Below are positions 19,146 through 31,710 of a stretch of 64,000 nucleotides of DNA, piece after piece. A model generated the notes under the pieces. The model searched no databases, had not been told where the DNA came from, and saw only the letters and a program-made list of their open reading frames with translations. Origin of the DNA: Pogostemon cablin (taxonomy: Eukaryota > Streptophyta > Magnoliopsida > Lamiales > Lamiaceae); assembly GCA_023678885.1 (NCBI GenBank), contig CM043001.1, forward strand, positions 1,994,001-2,058,000. The letters are read 5' to 3'. Numbering within the stretch: position 1 is the stretch's first letter; the number at the start of each line of letters is the position of its first letter. The translations under genes were made by a program, and so were the position numbers.

Positions 19146-19735
19146 TTTTACAATTATATGATTAATTTTATTTGTATTTATTTTCTAAAAAATAAATTAC
19201 AGGCAGTACAATAAAAATTAAGATGAAAGTAAAATTTAGTGGAAGAATTCTTACAATGGTAAAACAGGATCTTGAAAATTGACAAAATCATTCACAAATT
19301 GCAAGCAAATTTCGTTTTCATTTAACCACGTTGGAAATTCCATCACTTCATCAAAGGGGGACTTTACTAAATCCTCATCCTGGTTTCCATGGATTTGAAC
19401 ATTTTGTCGAGTTCTGCTCAGGTGTAACACAAAGTCTGTGATGGCAAATCAAATTATTCATTGATATTGTGAACTGTGTTGTTGTAATTAGATCATACTA
19501 TTCAATCCGATAAACTTTAGTCAATTTTTTCATTGAACGATGAAGCATCCGGCGAGAACATGTGATGCCGGTATCCTCACAACTCTTAAATACCCAAGGG
19601 TATGTTTAGTAATTATAAATGAGATTTATAATTAAAAGGTTAAAATTGTCTTTATCGGGTATGTTTAGTAATATATATATATTTTATTAAAATGCATTCG
19701 GGTGTATTTAGTAAATGGGGTACGTTTAGTGATTT

Positions 19736-20040
19736 GGAAGCTTGGTTTCAGGTGACCAAGTTGTTGCAAGGAAACGAGTAGATCGAGGGAGGCTCGATTG
19801 CAAGAGATGCTCCACCAGGGGTTGGTCTCAACACTACAGGCAGTGTTTTCTGAGTCCAATGGAGAAGGCGATACTAAGTTGGGGTGTGAAGGAGTTGAAG
19901 ATGGATATGGAGGGAGTTAAAAGGGCATGTGAGATTGTGAGGGTGGAAGCATTCAATTCAGACAAAAAGAGAAGTTGGGTTCTAATGAAGAAGAAGCTTT
20001 CATGTCCACTGGAAAGGTGTGGTTGAGTGTAGCAGGTTAG
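19736..20040 (+). pseudogene. Autoinhibited Ca2+-ATPase fragment, copy 2
   Basis: Nearly identical to copy 1 at 18130-18430, with the same stop and frameshift layout plus one extra base near TTTTCTGAGTCC. The frame MEKAILSWGVKELKMDMEGV continues to the same stop after CG. Downstream sequence (GTGTAGCAGGTTAGGTTGAG, GCTTCGGGTGCAGCAAATAG) is also shared, so the duplicated unit is at least 500 bp and includes noncoding flank. The shared defects show that the fragment was already broken when it duplicated. Confidence 0.85.
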
Positions 20041-20360
20041 GTTGAGTTAATGTAAAATCTGGATGCAGTATCAAAATCTGGATGCAGTTGAGTTAATGTA
20101 AAATCTGGATGATGTATCGTACCATACCTTATACATTATCATGCAAATAGCAACGACCCTAGCATGCTACATTTCGTTGCTTCGGGTGCAGCAAATAGAA
20201 AAAAGGAGCAATTGGGTCTAGTAATTTGAAAAGGAAGCAGCTAGTTTGTCATGTTTCTCACCACCCACAATTGTAATAATTTTTTTTATTTAACTTAAAT
20301 TTTCAATATGTAATATTTGAAATTTTTATTTTTTAAAAAAAATAATGCTCAAAATTCTTA

Positions 20361-21021
20361 CTCCCTCCGTATGTATCCATTTTTCCATTTTTGTTCGTCT
20401 CATTACAAAGTATTCATTTCCATTTTTAGATTGATGTGACCCACAATCACTACACATGACCTCACACCCAACACTAATACAGCTACCCACTACATATTAT
20501 AATATTATTTCTCTTATCTTTAGGGCGGTTAAACGAGCCGAGCGAACTTGAGTAGTGCCTACTCGAGCTCGGCTCGATTTGATAATGAGCCTACGAGCGA
20601 GCTCGAGCTCGACTCGAAAGTTACTCAACCGAACTCGAGCTCGAGCTCGGCTCATTAAGCAAAACGAGTCGAGCTTTCGAGCCTTAACGAGCTTTTGAGA
20701 CGGATTTTAATTAATATATTTAATATTATATATAATAATTATTATTAATATATATATATATATTTATCATTATATAATATTTTATTTTTAATATTAATAT
20801 TATTTATCGAGCCTTATCGAGCCGAGCCGAGCCGAGCCGAGCTCGGCTCGATAACATAATCAGTATTAAGTCGAGCTCGAGTAGACACGAATTGAACCGA
20901 GCCGAGCTATCGAGCGGCTTGATTCATGTAACAGCTCACTTATCATACTATACATTAAATTATTATACTCCTTAATCCACGTGCAAAAGTAAACAAATAC
21001 CTTTCAAAGGGACGGAGGGAG
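20361..21021. mobile_element. Stowaway-like MITE, interrupted
   Basis: Ends CTCCCTCCGT (left) and GACGGAGGGAG (right) form the inverted repeat typical of plant Stowaway elements of the Tc1/mariner group. TA dinucleotides lie at both borders (20359-20360 and 21022-21023). Its interior is split by the hAT-like MITE at 20521-20938. Confidence 0.75.
20521..20938. mobile_element. hAT-like MITE rich in GAGCTCGAGC motifs
   Basis: The left end is TAGGGCGGTTAAACGAGCC and the right end is GGCTTGATTCATGTAACAGC then TCA, an imperfect inverted repeat. Flanking 8-mers CTTATCTT (20513-20520) and CTTATCAT (20939-20946) match at 7 of 8, fitting a hAT target duplication. The interior alternates CGAGCCGAGC and GAGCTCGAGC in both orientations around an AT-rich core. 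Confidence 0.75.
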
Positions 21022-21184
21022 TATTTTTTTATCTATAAATAGAGTATAATATTGACATATTTTGAATCACAACAAAAAAAAACATATTGAGTTGGGTTGT
21101 TGACGGAGTATAAAAAAATTAAGATTTGTTCAAAAAATAAAAGTATTATACATTTTTCCGACTTTTAATCATGGCTAATTATAT

Positions 21185-21430
21185 TGTGCACCGGGTACAA
21201 CCCAAGATACGGGCACCCACTTTAAACAACGTACTACAAATATGAACAAAAATACATACAATTATGAATAAAATTGTATATAATTTATTTGTTAGTTTTT
21301 TAAATGAAAAATTGAGTGTGAAAAAATATACAATTATTTAGAAACATTACAAAATAAAATAACATGGAGTATATAAAATAAAATAAAAAGTTATATACAT
21401 ATGTGCACCCTTACACCCGGGTACACCTAA
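21185..21430. mobile_element. MITE-like repeat with GTGCACCGGGTAC ends
   Basis: The left end TGTGCACCGGGTACAACCC and the right end ACACCCGGGTACACCTAAT are inverted relatives. A related copy lies at 42850-43370, with shared internal runs such as ACAATTATGAA and GTATATAATTTATTTGTTAG. The superfamily is not determined. Confidence 0.5.
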
Positions 21431-22440
21431 TCATATACTCTATATTAACTCATGCTAATATTTTTATCTTTATTGGATTATTTGTTTTATTTTCAGCAAG
21501 ACAGTTGCAAATACAAGGATAAGTTTAAGAGGCCGACTCCGGTGTATCAGGTGCGCTGGTGCACCTGGACAATCTTAATCATTTGATTAGTTTTTAAATC
21601 AATCTGTACTATTAAATAATATAAAATAATTAATTTAAAAAAAAAATAAAAAAGCCACTTCACTACCCATTTAAACTATAAATTTAGGGGTGCATACCCA
21701 TAATCACCCTAAATTTAATGAAGGGTTAAAAAACAATTTAAAGTGTGGAACATTTTGAAAATTTTACAAACACCTAATGATACACAAAACTTCTTTTATT
21801 ATTTAGAAGACTATGTTATCCTAAAAAATTAATTAAAAGAATATTTTTAAATTCTATATATAAATTAGGGCAAAAGAGTGTAATTGAACAATAAAGTAAT
21901 GAATTGATATTTTGTATATCAATTAGCAGAGCAGCCTCGAAAGCCTGCATATTTCATGCTTATTCTTCAAGAATGTGAATTAACAAGATTTATATAGCAA
22001 TTTGAAGAATAGCAAAAATAATGAATTATTGACTAGTTAATTATTCTTGATTTTAATTAATTATTATTGACTAATTAAATGCAATTCATTCCTCGTGAAA
22101 AACTATCGGGCGGCTCCGCCCCTCCATGATATAATTGATACGTCACATGTTAATCTACACGTATAATCACCTACGTCACCATAAAAAATTATATCTACTT
22201 TCATTCACCCCACATATTAAATTTCACACTATTTATTTTCATTTGTCCTAATTTAAAATTTAATAATACGAAGGTGCAATAGAAGTGTATCACCATCTGA
22301 AGTTAACATCAAACAAACAGGCATCCATGTGAAGAAACTGGTCTGGAATAATAAAACATACCAGATATTGTAGAATAGCAATAGCAATAGCAACATCAAT
22401 CTGATCTAGAAAATACCACAATCAATCTGTTATCTGAGGC
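21430..22440. other. No recognised gene
   Basis: AT-rich intergenic sequence with a second copy, at 21780-21860, of a short repeat seen at 17615-17700. No supported exon, RNA gene or complete element was seen. Confidence 0.5.
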
Positions 22441-22539
22441 TATTCTACTCGTACTCACGAGAAAGGGACCTATCCGATGATCTCTGTCTTGGGGCTCAGA
22501 TGCAGCTCTATCATCATCCATTTCATCATAGCGATCCGT

Positions 22540-25500
22540 ATCTCAATCATAATCCCTGTAACGCTTATACTCACCCTGCCCATCATATTGGCCCCGTCCT
22601 TTGTTTCCGTAGTAGTCATAACACCCGTGCTCATGCTGATCAGGCCACCCATGATTATCTTCTGCATCCATACTAGAATAGTTTTCACCCCGCTCAAGCT
22701 TTGAATCACTCCGCTCATAGTCATAGCCTCTATCGTGTGAACACCCGATCATGATATCCAATTTTGTAGTCCTTGTCTCTTTCCTTCTCCCTCTCTCTAT
22801 GACAATCACGGTCTCTATCTCACGAGTTCGATCACTTTCATGATCTCGACCACGGTCGGTCCCTCTCCCGGTCCTTCTCTCTGTTCCTGTAACTATCTCT
22901 ATGGTCACGGTCCCTTGATCTTTCATGCAACAGCAAAGGAGATCTCTCCTTCTCCCTCTCTCTCCCCCTTCCCTTTTCACGAGACTTCTCCCTGTCCCTA
23001 AAATGTCACTTATTTGTCACTAACCAGCTTTCATTTAGTGACGAATTGATTTTGTAAATAGCAAGAGTGAGTAACTGAAAAGTGAAAAAAGATGGGTTTT
23101 AGTTATTATCTCAACATTTACATTATGCACTTCATATGCAGTAGACCAAAATTGAAACACAACTTCGCGTGAAAATATGGTTCCAAAATCTAAGAGGTGA
23201 CTACTCAGAATCAATAGCAGAATCATGATAAATTGCTGCAGAAATACCTTTCCCGTTCCACTCTTGGCTCCTCCAATCGAGATATTCCTCCAGACTGCAT
23301 TTGCTCTCTGTAACATGAATGCGACAATAATCAGGCAACCTCGAGGAAGCACTAGCTACTCTTTACAGTGTATATAACTTTAATTGTGCATGAAACAATA
23401 CTAAAAGGAATACATAAATCATGTTAAAGTATAACATTTCAAATACGAGAATTTACTTCCAAAAATATCGTAACACGTCAACCAACCTTGGTATAAGCAT
23501 GCACACAGCACACTGGAAGTGGAGGTGGCAAATCAAGTGTATTTTCTAATTAGCCTAGAAAATTTACACATCAAGTATTGACCATGTGGTTGCCATTTGC
23601 AATATAAAATGAAAAAAGTGGAAGGGAATAATCACAATGAACAGTGAATTAGCATGAATAACCTATCGGGATATTTGATTTGGGATTTAATATGCAACTG
23701 AAAGCTAATTTCTGGATTTGGTAATCCTCAAGAAAAATACATATTATTTGTTTCAGGATTATAGTATATGGATTTAACTTAATGTCAAAGTAATCAATCA
23801 ATGGGTAAGAAGATTGTAATTTGTAATTTCAATAGGGAAAATATATTTTGTCCCTTATTTTACCCTACTATGCTTTCAGTCACCTTAAGGTTTTTGTTTG
23901 ATATTAGTTCCATAACTCTGATTTTTTTTTCCTTTCGTCTTTTAACATATTGTAGACAGTTATATTTGGAAAAAAAAAAATTGTTGTGCTAACTTAAAAA
24001 GTAAGAAAAAAAAATGCAACAATATATATAATATGTATATTATAAATCAAAACAAAAAACTTAAGGTGACTGAAAGCATAATAATATAGTAAAATTGAGA
24101 CAAAAATATGCATTTCCCCTATATTATCATATTGTTGCCATTTGCCAGGTGTTATTGTAAATTTTAGATTATTAGGTTTTTAACTATTAGTAGGGATGGT
24201 TTTAAAAACCAAATCAAAATCTTAAAACAGAAAAATTGACCTCAAAAGTCCTCAATCAACGGTCCAATGTAAAACTTATTGAGGATAGCGACTAAACATG
24301 GTTAAATACATGGATGCATAGCATGCATCATAGATAATCAGATACCTCCCCTATGGAGAGTTCTCAGTTTGATAAGAAAAAAAGTGCATGAACAGAAGCT
24401 CATTGTATGGCAAAGTGTGCATATATTAGAATATCACTAGATTACCTTCCCAATTGTCTAGAGTCTTCACTGCCAATACGAGTAGTTCCAAGTCCGCCAC
24501 AGTTTGGAACAGTTCTCCCACGTTCAACATCCACAAGGACCCTCCTGTTATCAATCTTTTTCCCCATCTGCTTGTTTATAGGCAGCTGCATGATTTTGTA
24601 TACATATTTATAGCCTAATGTAGTGTATGGAATTAAAGAGGACAAGAAGTGAAAACTGAAAAAGAACCTTTCATATCTCTTGTATGCACATATTCAATGA
24701 AGGCGTATAGCCCCTAGGCTTATTTCATCTGTAACCAAGCGAACCTGAAACTCAAGATGTCCCGGTTAGTGGAGTAAGACCACGAAGTAGATTCATCTGT
24801 CAGTAGGAGCAACATTTTTCCAATCGCCACTTGATTCTCTAAGACTATTTTATCATGCAATAAAAGCATAAGGGCACGACAGACCGCACATTGCCTAATT
24901 AGCCATGCTCACCTTTCAATAATAGAGCTTTTCCAGGCGAGACGCGTCACCATCACTGCTAGAGATATCTTAAAATCGTGGAAAATTTACCAGTTGACTC
25001 GTACTCTAATCTCCCCTTACCAGGGAATGTTTTAAAATAAATAACACTGAAATGACTTAAGGAATATATGATACCAGTATATCTTCCGCATCGTTGAAGC
25101 ATTTTTTGACAGCCTTGAAGTCCAAAAGTAAGATTTCAGTATCAGGAAGGGATTGTGCACTAGAAAGTAAAGGAAGAGAGAGATACTAATACTCCAAATG
25201 CATTTTACCCAAGTGTGTATATTTAACCCCTCCAGATTCCTTGAAATAAGAGCCAATGGCACAAAGCATCGTTGAACATCACAAATTAATGCATTCACTT
25301 TTGCTTGAATGAAGCAGCATCTTTTGATTTTGAATAACTTCTCGAGGAATATAAATGGAAATTAAAAGTGAACGATTTTCCCTCATAAAGGGTGTTGAAA
25401 CTTACATGATCAACTACACGAATGAAGAGGTGACTAGAAATTAGAACACCATCCTAGTATGAGGCGAACTCGAAGATCAAATAAGAAGAATGGAATAAGG

Positions 25501-26241
25501 ATTAATCAAGCAACCTAAATTTGATCATGATAACAAATTATACCTCGAATACTTCTGATCCGAAATTTTATCATCTACTTTGTTCAATTGAAATTTAAAA
25601 TAAAAATAAAAATGAGGACTAATATTTGTTAGCAGGTACAGCGAAGTTGACAAGGTTGTATTTCAAACTTAACAAATTTGGTCAAAAGCATTAATGATCT
25701 GTATTAACTACATGCTATTTAAATCGGTTAAAAAAATGAGAGACAGCAATATATTACAGTATGCTATACCTAAATAAACAAAAGCATCAAAATTTTCAAA
25801 CCATCTGCCTACCTAAATAAACAAAATAAAACAAGGTTTCTTTTTTCCTTCTTCCCCTACTTAAGGAGTGGGGGATGGTCATAAAAATCTTGGTCTGAAG
25901 ATTAAAATTTCTAAGTAGATCTTTTTGCCATCCTAGAGTGCAATACCAGGACATTTAAAAAATTCTTACCAAACCCAGATGCCAATAACCCAAAGGCCAT
26001 TTGGGTGTTCCAAAATACCTACCCACTTGATAGGACTATAAGCCTCAAATTCCCTTTTGATCCTGCTCTCTGTTGTCTCATAACTCTGGAAAGGAAAAAT
26101 ACCTTGTAAGCAAACTAGGTAAAATACCATACATTAGATCTTTATAAAAAAAATGCCAACAGAAATCACTACTTAGAAGCCTAGCTACAAACAATGTTTT
26201 GTAAGGATCTCCAGAAATAATTGGGTCACTATTTGGATCAT
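22540..26241 (-). pseudogene. U1-70K (U1 snRNP 70-kDa protein) pseudogene
   Basis: Exons in order on the minus strand are: 26241-26177 (SGDPYKTLFVARL), 26085-26026 (SYETTESRIKREFEAYSPIK), about 24718-24668 (RGYAFIEYVHTRDMK, containing RRM motif RNP1), about 24597-24445 (KIDNRRVLVDVERGRTVPN, then CGGLGTTRIG), about 23310-23237 (REQMQSGGISRLEEPRVERE) and 22995-22540 (Arg/Asp/Glu-rich tail ending HGWPDQHEHG, QYDGQGEYKRYRDYD). U1-70K binds U1 snRNA stem-loop I through its RRM and helps define 5' splice sites. Defects are visible. The segment between TVPN and GGLGTT that normally holds WRPRRLG is missing, the charged tail has a stop and a frame change, and the exon after PIK runs into unrelated sequence. 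The N-terminal exons are not seen. Intron-exon structure is kept, so this is a decayed gene copy and not a processed pseudogene. Confidence 0.88.
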
Positions 26242-26436
26242 CTGAGAATAAAAATACATAAGCATTTAGACAAGGCAGCCAAAAATTACAGGATTCGTAT
26301 GTTTAAAAAAAAATCTAACTGGGGCAAATAAAAGAATACTCAAGAAAGTAAATAAACAAATAAATAAAGAGAACAGATTCCATTGTCACCAACAAAGTAA
26401 CCAATTTGTAGAATATAAATGAATAGAACTATATCA

Positions 26437-29400
26437 CATTTCTCAAGCTCCACTGCTGCTTTTTTGGCTCCCTAATCCAGCAGTATTTGATGAATCCTGG
26501 TTCTTCTTTCTACCTGGATAATCAAAGAGGGTATATATTTATTCACTGCATGCCCAAACAATAGTTTTAGAACAGAACTACAAAAATAGAAAGTACAATT
26601 GCATACTAAATTTTATCAATTTCTTAAATAATTATCTCAAGCTTAAACAGTATATAATCACTAAGCACGATGAGTGGTCTCACACACACCTGTTAATAGA
26701 ATTTCGCATCCCATAATACACAACAGACAACCATAATTAGCAATGTACTCTACTTTACAGCCAATTACAATGAGGTGAAAATGGGAACATCAGAGCATCT
26801 AGAGGACCAATACATTACCATATTCACAGAAATCTATGCAATTTTAAAACATGAATCAGATCAATATGCTACTGCACGAATACATTTACCAAGCATGATA
26901 TCTAACGGATAAGTTGTGTAAGTGTCATATTTTATTTATCATATTTTCCCGAATTTTAGGTATCTAATCCTTTGTTTTGATCAAGTTTTATGTTTTGTAG
27001 GTATGATGTAAATATAACTGATATGCGGACCCTTTGAGGGATTCTTGAACAATTGGAGCTTTCAAGACATGCCAAACAAGGATTCTGTATAAGTTGTGGG
27101 CTGTAGAGGAATGGTGTCAAAACAGGCTTGTTCTTATTTATTTTTTTTCATGCCTCCTTTTCAAATAGTTTAACTTGAATTTGATTCCAAAATTGAATAG
27201 ACTATTCCTGGACCAAGGAAAGGAACAATGTTGAGAAAGAAAGCATCTACTTCATCATCACCTTGTTTATGTTGATGAAATTTCGATGAGAGAGGTGGAA
27301 GAAAAGTCTGGGAAGGATAACATACCATTCCTTATTCGTTCAATACTATGTTCATATACTACAAGGTTCTCTTCCATAGCCCAGATTTGAGAACACTGCC
27401 AAAGACAAGTAAAATTATGACATGAGGGTCAGATTTTTTCAAAATGTGTAGATGTCAAAAGTAATTTAGAACTCACATACTCCACTTATTTATATTGTTT
27501 TTTAAAAATAAGAAGGAAAATCCATCTTAAAATTAAAGTGTAACAAATTACCAGCTCCCATCTTTTCCTATTGAGAAGTGCTAATGCATTCTGTGAAGAT
27601 TCTGAAGCACTAGTATTATCTTCTCGAGTATTGTGTGGAGCATCAAGCTTAACTACTGCATTCTCTGTTGCAGCAGTCCCGGTTAGGTTGCATGAGACAG
27701 TCGTACAACCATTTTCAGCAGTTATCTTCTTGTCTCCACATGGACTATCTTTTGGTTTAAGAATGTTTGCTGTTAGGTTGCATGAGACAGTCGCATCACC
27801 ATTTTCAGCAGTTATCTTCTTGTCTCTACATGGACCATCTTTTGATTTAAGAATGTTTGCTGACTCCACCTATAAAAATGCATTTCACTAGTCAATGAAC
27901 GGAATAAGCAAATAAGACACCACTGAGTTTCCACACTTAGTTCTCATATTGTAGCACTATTGAACAATTGAATAGCACGAAATGAAAACCAACTTGTCTT
28001 GGCACAACACAAATTCACAATAGTGTATTATTGTCGTTGTATAGTAGTAAACTGAAATTTTCTAACCACATTGTATATAGTAGATATCAAAAATCATGAC
28101 TAAAATTTTGGTAGGTAGCAGGGGCAAATAAATATTTGTTTCTTTTTGAAGATGATATAATCTTTTAACAAATAATTCAGTAAATATCTTGATTAGGTAG
28201 TTGAATGGATTCAATATTAAGGCATACAAAACACATGAAATTAAGATGAAAACCAGACAAAATTCCAGAGAGCGTCATGTTTATAGATGGAAAAACCTAC
28301 AATGGCCGACTAGCTTATAGTGAATCATTGACAGAAAAGACAAATGAAGTAGAGAGGTAGATACATGGTTCGACGTGAATAAAATACCAGAAACTTGTAA
28401 TTTACTTGAAATTCACAAGTTCCATTGAACAGATGAACATACTTCTTACCCATTTAAAAAAAATATACTTGATCTCCCCTATTCCATAGTAATAAGCCCA
28501 TTAACATGCATGCATAAAGTACCATCTATCATGTAGATCACCACACAAAAAATAAATAAATAAATAAATAATCTCACCTTCAAGTTGACACCATCGTCTG
28601 GACCATTCGCAGAATGCTGAGCACTGGGAACATTCTTTCTCCTCTGATAACTAGCTCTGATTCTTGAACTCCTTCTTTCCTCAGTTTTAAAGGAACTCTT
28701 TATATAGTCATTAATATCCATTTCCTGCATACCATGATTGTACCTGACCCTATTTTGAAAAATACCTTTTAAAGGATAGAGGAACCTCTCTCATATTTTA
28801 CACTGTCCTTACCTACTTCCTCAAGGGTGATTTGTCTTACTTTTTTAGCAGAATTAAGGAAGTCGCCAAGATCTTTGAATTCCTGTCAGGCAATTCCATT
28901 TCTTTTAGCACTCTGAATGCTATATACCGTATTCTCGTTAACGTCATTCTTAAAAGTGTTGCTTTTCATCTCAGGGTTATCAATGTTAATTTGATCCAAG
29001 TCTTCCCCAATACACATTGAGGAGGCAAAGCAGGCTTTTTGCTTTGAGGAAGCTCTCCTTTGTAGCTACTGTTGGTGCTTCGAGCATTGCAGCCGTTTAA
29101 AATGGGCTTACATGACTCTTTCCTACAACATTGCGCAAATTATCAATAAAATTGCACCTGAAACAGTAGTAAATGATCTTAAATCATACAAATGAGGCAA
29201 GAACTCACTATTGTCCTCCATATACATGAAAGTAGCATGTAATCAGGAAATACACTGATAAATTCATTTTCAACAGTTCAAATCAAATACAATGATGGAA
29301 AACTTCCACAATAGTTCTCCACAACTTTCTGGACATCATACCTTGGGAAGCTTGAGATGAACCCCACATAAGGAAGCATGTGATGATAGTCGACAAGTGG

Positions 29401-31587
29401 TGTAGTCGACCAACTACCATTAAACTCTACTGCCACAGAAGCTACCGAAGTAGCAGATATATAGCTGTCAGAGAGCCAAGAAATCTGTGACCATCTAATA
29501 AATATTATTAATTCAATAATGTATTATTATTGTTATACATACACACAAAAAATGCAGCTAAATGTTTGAAACTACTTTACACATTAAATTAATATAAAGA
29601 AGGAAATATATCCAATACAGAAACAATATTTTTTAAATCAGACAATTTTTTAAAATATCGTTGCTGTTTAAAGAACTTAATGTTTTAAGGAGATACACCA
29701 ACCGTTGGGCTTTTGTCGAAAAAGAGGGCATGAACTTCAAATTTTGTGAATTTATCAAATCAGTTTTTACGTAAATTGCCAGCTAAAAGGGCAAAATATA
29801 CAGGAGGCAAAAGAATACATTGTACTGCAGGAAAAGAATGTAAGCCAATTTTCGAGAAAAGCAATCATTAAGATTGATATGTCCTCATAAAATCACTGCC
29901 ATAATTACAACCAAAACCATAATTTGTACCAAGTGAGAAAAACAGTGAATTAGACTGACCTCTCAACTAGAAATTGAAGAGGTACACTATGCCGTTCGTC
30001 AAAGGAATGAGAGCACAGCATCATATAAAATTGAGCAGCAGACTTTTATTTATTCAATGAATGCACAACATGAGACTCCAAAACCACAAGATCAGAGCTG
30101 TCAATGCCTGCTCCATGCAACATAACAATCAAGAAATTCTCAGTTCATCCTATATCAAACAGATACATACATCGAATACTTCCAAAAATCAATCTGTTTT
30201 TAGTAGTTAATAACATTTTCATGTCTGGTAAATAGATAACATTCTTTAGCACTTTGCAAGTGACTCTCACGTATGATGTCTTCATATTATTTGTCCGACC
30301 ATATACCCTCCTCTAAATATATATTTGAGTCATCAATTATTAGGAATGAAGTTCAAATTCACAGGATGAATCAAAGAAAAAGGATTATGTCATGGTAGAA
30401 AGTTCTGAAATCCCTTATAGGAAGAAAAGAGATAGAGATGGATAGCATACCTGCTACATCCTTCATGGCTTCATACCCTAGCTGCAGATACGTACTTGTA
30501 TATGTTGAATCAGGCTGCTGATAGTCCATTTTCCTCTTCTTACACACTTTTTCTTCGGCTAACTTCTTTAAACTATTGCTAGACTCATTAATTTCTTTTT
30601 CAATAAGTGACCACACACCTTCAGTGACAACGCCATACTGGAGAAAACAGTTATTTTTATTTGAGTCAATCAGCAACACTGCAACCTTGGATGTTGGAAA
30701 TCCTTCTGTGATTAGAACTTCTTTCGATGCATATAATGACAAGGCTAAACATGCATTCTTTATGGCTTTCTCGGTCACTGAAACTGATCTTCTATGGCTT
30801 TCTCGGTCAAAGAAAGCTGATCTTCAGCACCATTTTCCTCCAACATTTCACCTCCTTTGACCATTAACATTTTCATGAATTTACCATACACGGTCTCAAT
30901 AACAAAGCCAACTTACAAAAAGATTTACATTTCACAAATTCTAGCTCCAGATTCTGCATCCTGTGACAGCAGTTGTAAAGCAAAACAACTGCATGCATCT
31001 AATGAAAAGAAAATAGAAAGAAAGTAATCAGAGTTGAAAATTAGCTATTCGGCTAAATCTAATGACAAAAAATCCACACTGACACTATTTTGCTAAAGCC
31101 GATGCCCTTTTATTTTAGGAACTGAAAAACACATTTTTGTGATCTTAAAAATAAAGCAATAGGTGTGTGTATTTTTACCCACGAGTTAATTTAGCTTCAT
31201 TTCCAAATGTAACTTCAGTTAAATAGCACATTGGATCATAGACTCAAAGTCTTAGTAAGAAGATGAGAACTTTGCATTACATGAACAAAAACACTACCAG
31301 AAATCCAAGATTGATAAGTAGAAGAAATAAAAGAGGCAGGTCCCCAACCCCCAATTTTCTTCTTCTTATTAGTCAGGGTTTAAAGTCGACTATTACATTC
31401 TCGAGAGGCAGAATTTCTCCCCATCAACGTCAACGTTTATACAGTGTATAACACCATAGGGATATAGAAAAAGTGACCTGTTTAGCAATAGAGTTGTGAA
31501 CAAGTGCTTTAGAGGCATCTTCGGATCGAACAACGCGAGGCCTTTTCTTCTCCTTATTCCAACATTGAAATGAGGTTTCACACCCAT
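26437..31587 (-). pseudogene. Unidentified multi-exon plant gene, partly decayed
   Basis: A chain of exon-like minus-strand segments lies between a presumed 5' end near 31587 and a C-terminus at 26437. They are: 31587-31490 (NKEKKRPRVVRSEDASKALV then NSIAKQ before GT), 30930-30440 (TVYGKFMKMLMVKGGEM, then VAVLLIDSNKNNCFLQYGVV and YLQLGYEAMKDV), about 29480-29310 (VAVEFNGSWSTTPLVDYHHM), about 29135-28835 (ELPQSKKPALPPQ), 28730-28570 (DINDYIKSSFKTEERRSSRI), 27869-27550 (a repeat-bearing exon), about 27405-27330 (WAMEENLVVYEHSIERIRNG) and 26513-26437 (PGRKKNQDSSNTAGLGSQKS then a stop). I do not recognise the family. Disruptions include an inserted near-copy of a TEKAI segment around 30770-30810 that shifts the frame, and a frame change at about 29000. 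The protein would be hydrophilic and lysine/serine-rich towards the C-terminus, which suggests a nuclear protein. It lies directly upstream of the U1-70K pseudogene on the same strand. Confidence 0.5.
27682..27861 (-). repeat. 90-bp in-frame tandem repeat in an exon
   Basis: Two copies with a period of exactly 90 bases encode 30-residue repeats of the form ANILKPKDSPCGDKKITAEN followed by G-TTVSCNLT. The frame is kept across both copies, and the changes between them are mostly amino-acid substitutions that leave the frame open. This supports real coding ancestry for the exon. Confidence 0.9.
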
Positions 31588-31710
31588 ATTGTGTGAGATT
31601 TTATTGATGGTAACTCGAAAAGATGCAGAAGTAGTATGAGCGTAATTCTAGAAAGGAAGTTTTTTTTTTTTTCCAAAAAAAAAACAGGTGGATTTAATTG
31701 TTGGGTAATT

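Larger units (their letters stand above)
18667..19735. mobile_element. Terminal-inverted-repeat element carrying a KNOX exon
   Basis: A perfect 22-base inverted repeat containing CACTAAACGTACCCCATT bounds this 1069-bp element. Subterminal copies of GGGTATGTTTAGTAAT occur on the right and related CTTACCCCAT runs on the left. The core starts CACTA, but the repeat extends outward through AAAT, and no direct target duplication is visible, so the superfamily is unresolved. It lies between the two Ca2+-ATPase fragments and touches the start of copy 2. It carries a captured KNOX exon but no transposase. Confidence 0.7.

Noticed and set aside
22543..22980. 145-residue Arg/Asp-rich ORF as a stand-alone gene
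   Set aside because: It is the C-terminal exon of the U1-70K pseudogene, partly read in a shifted frame.
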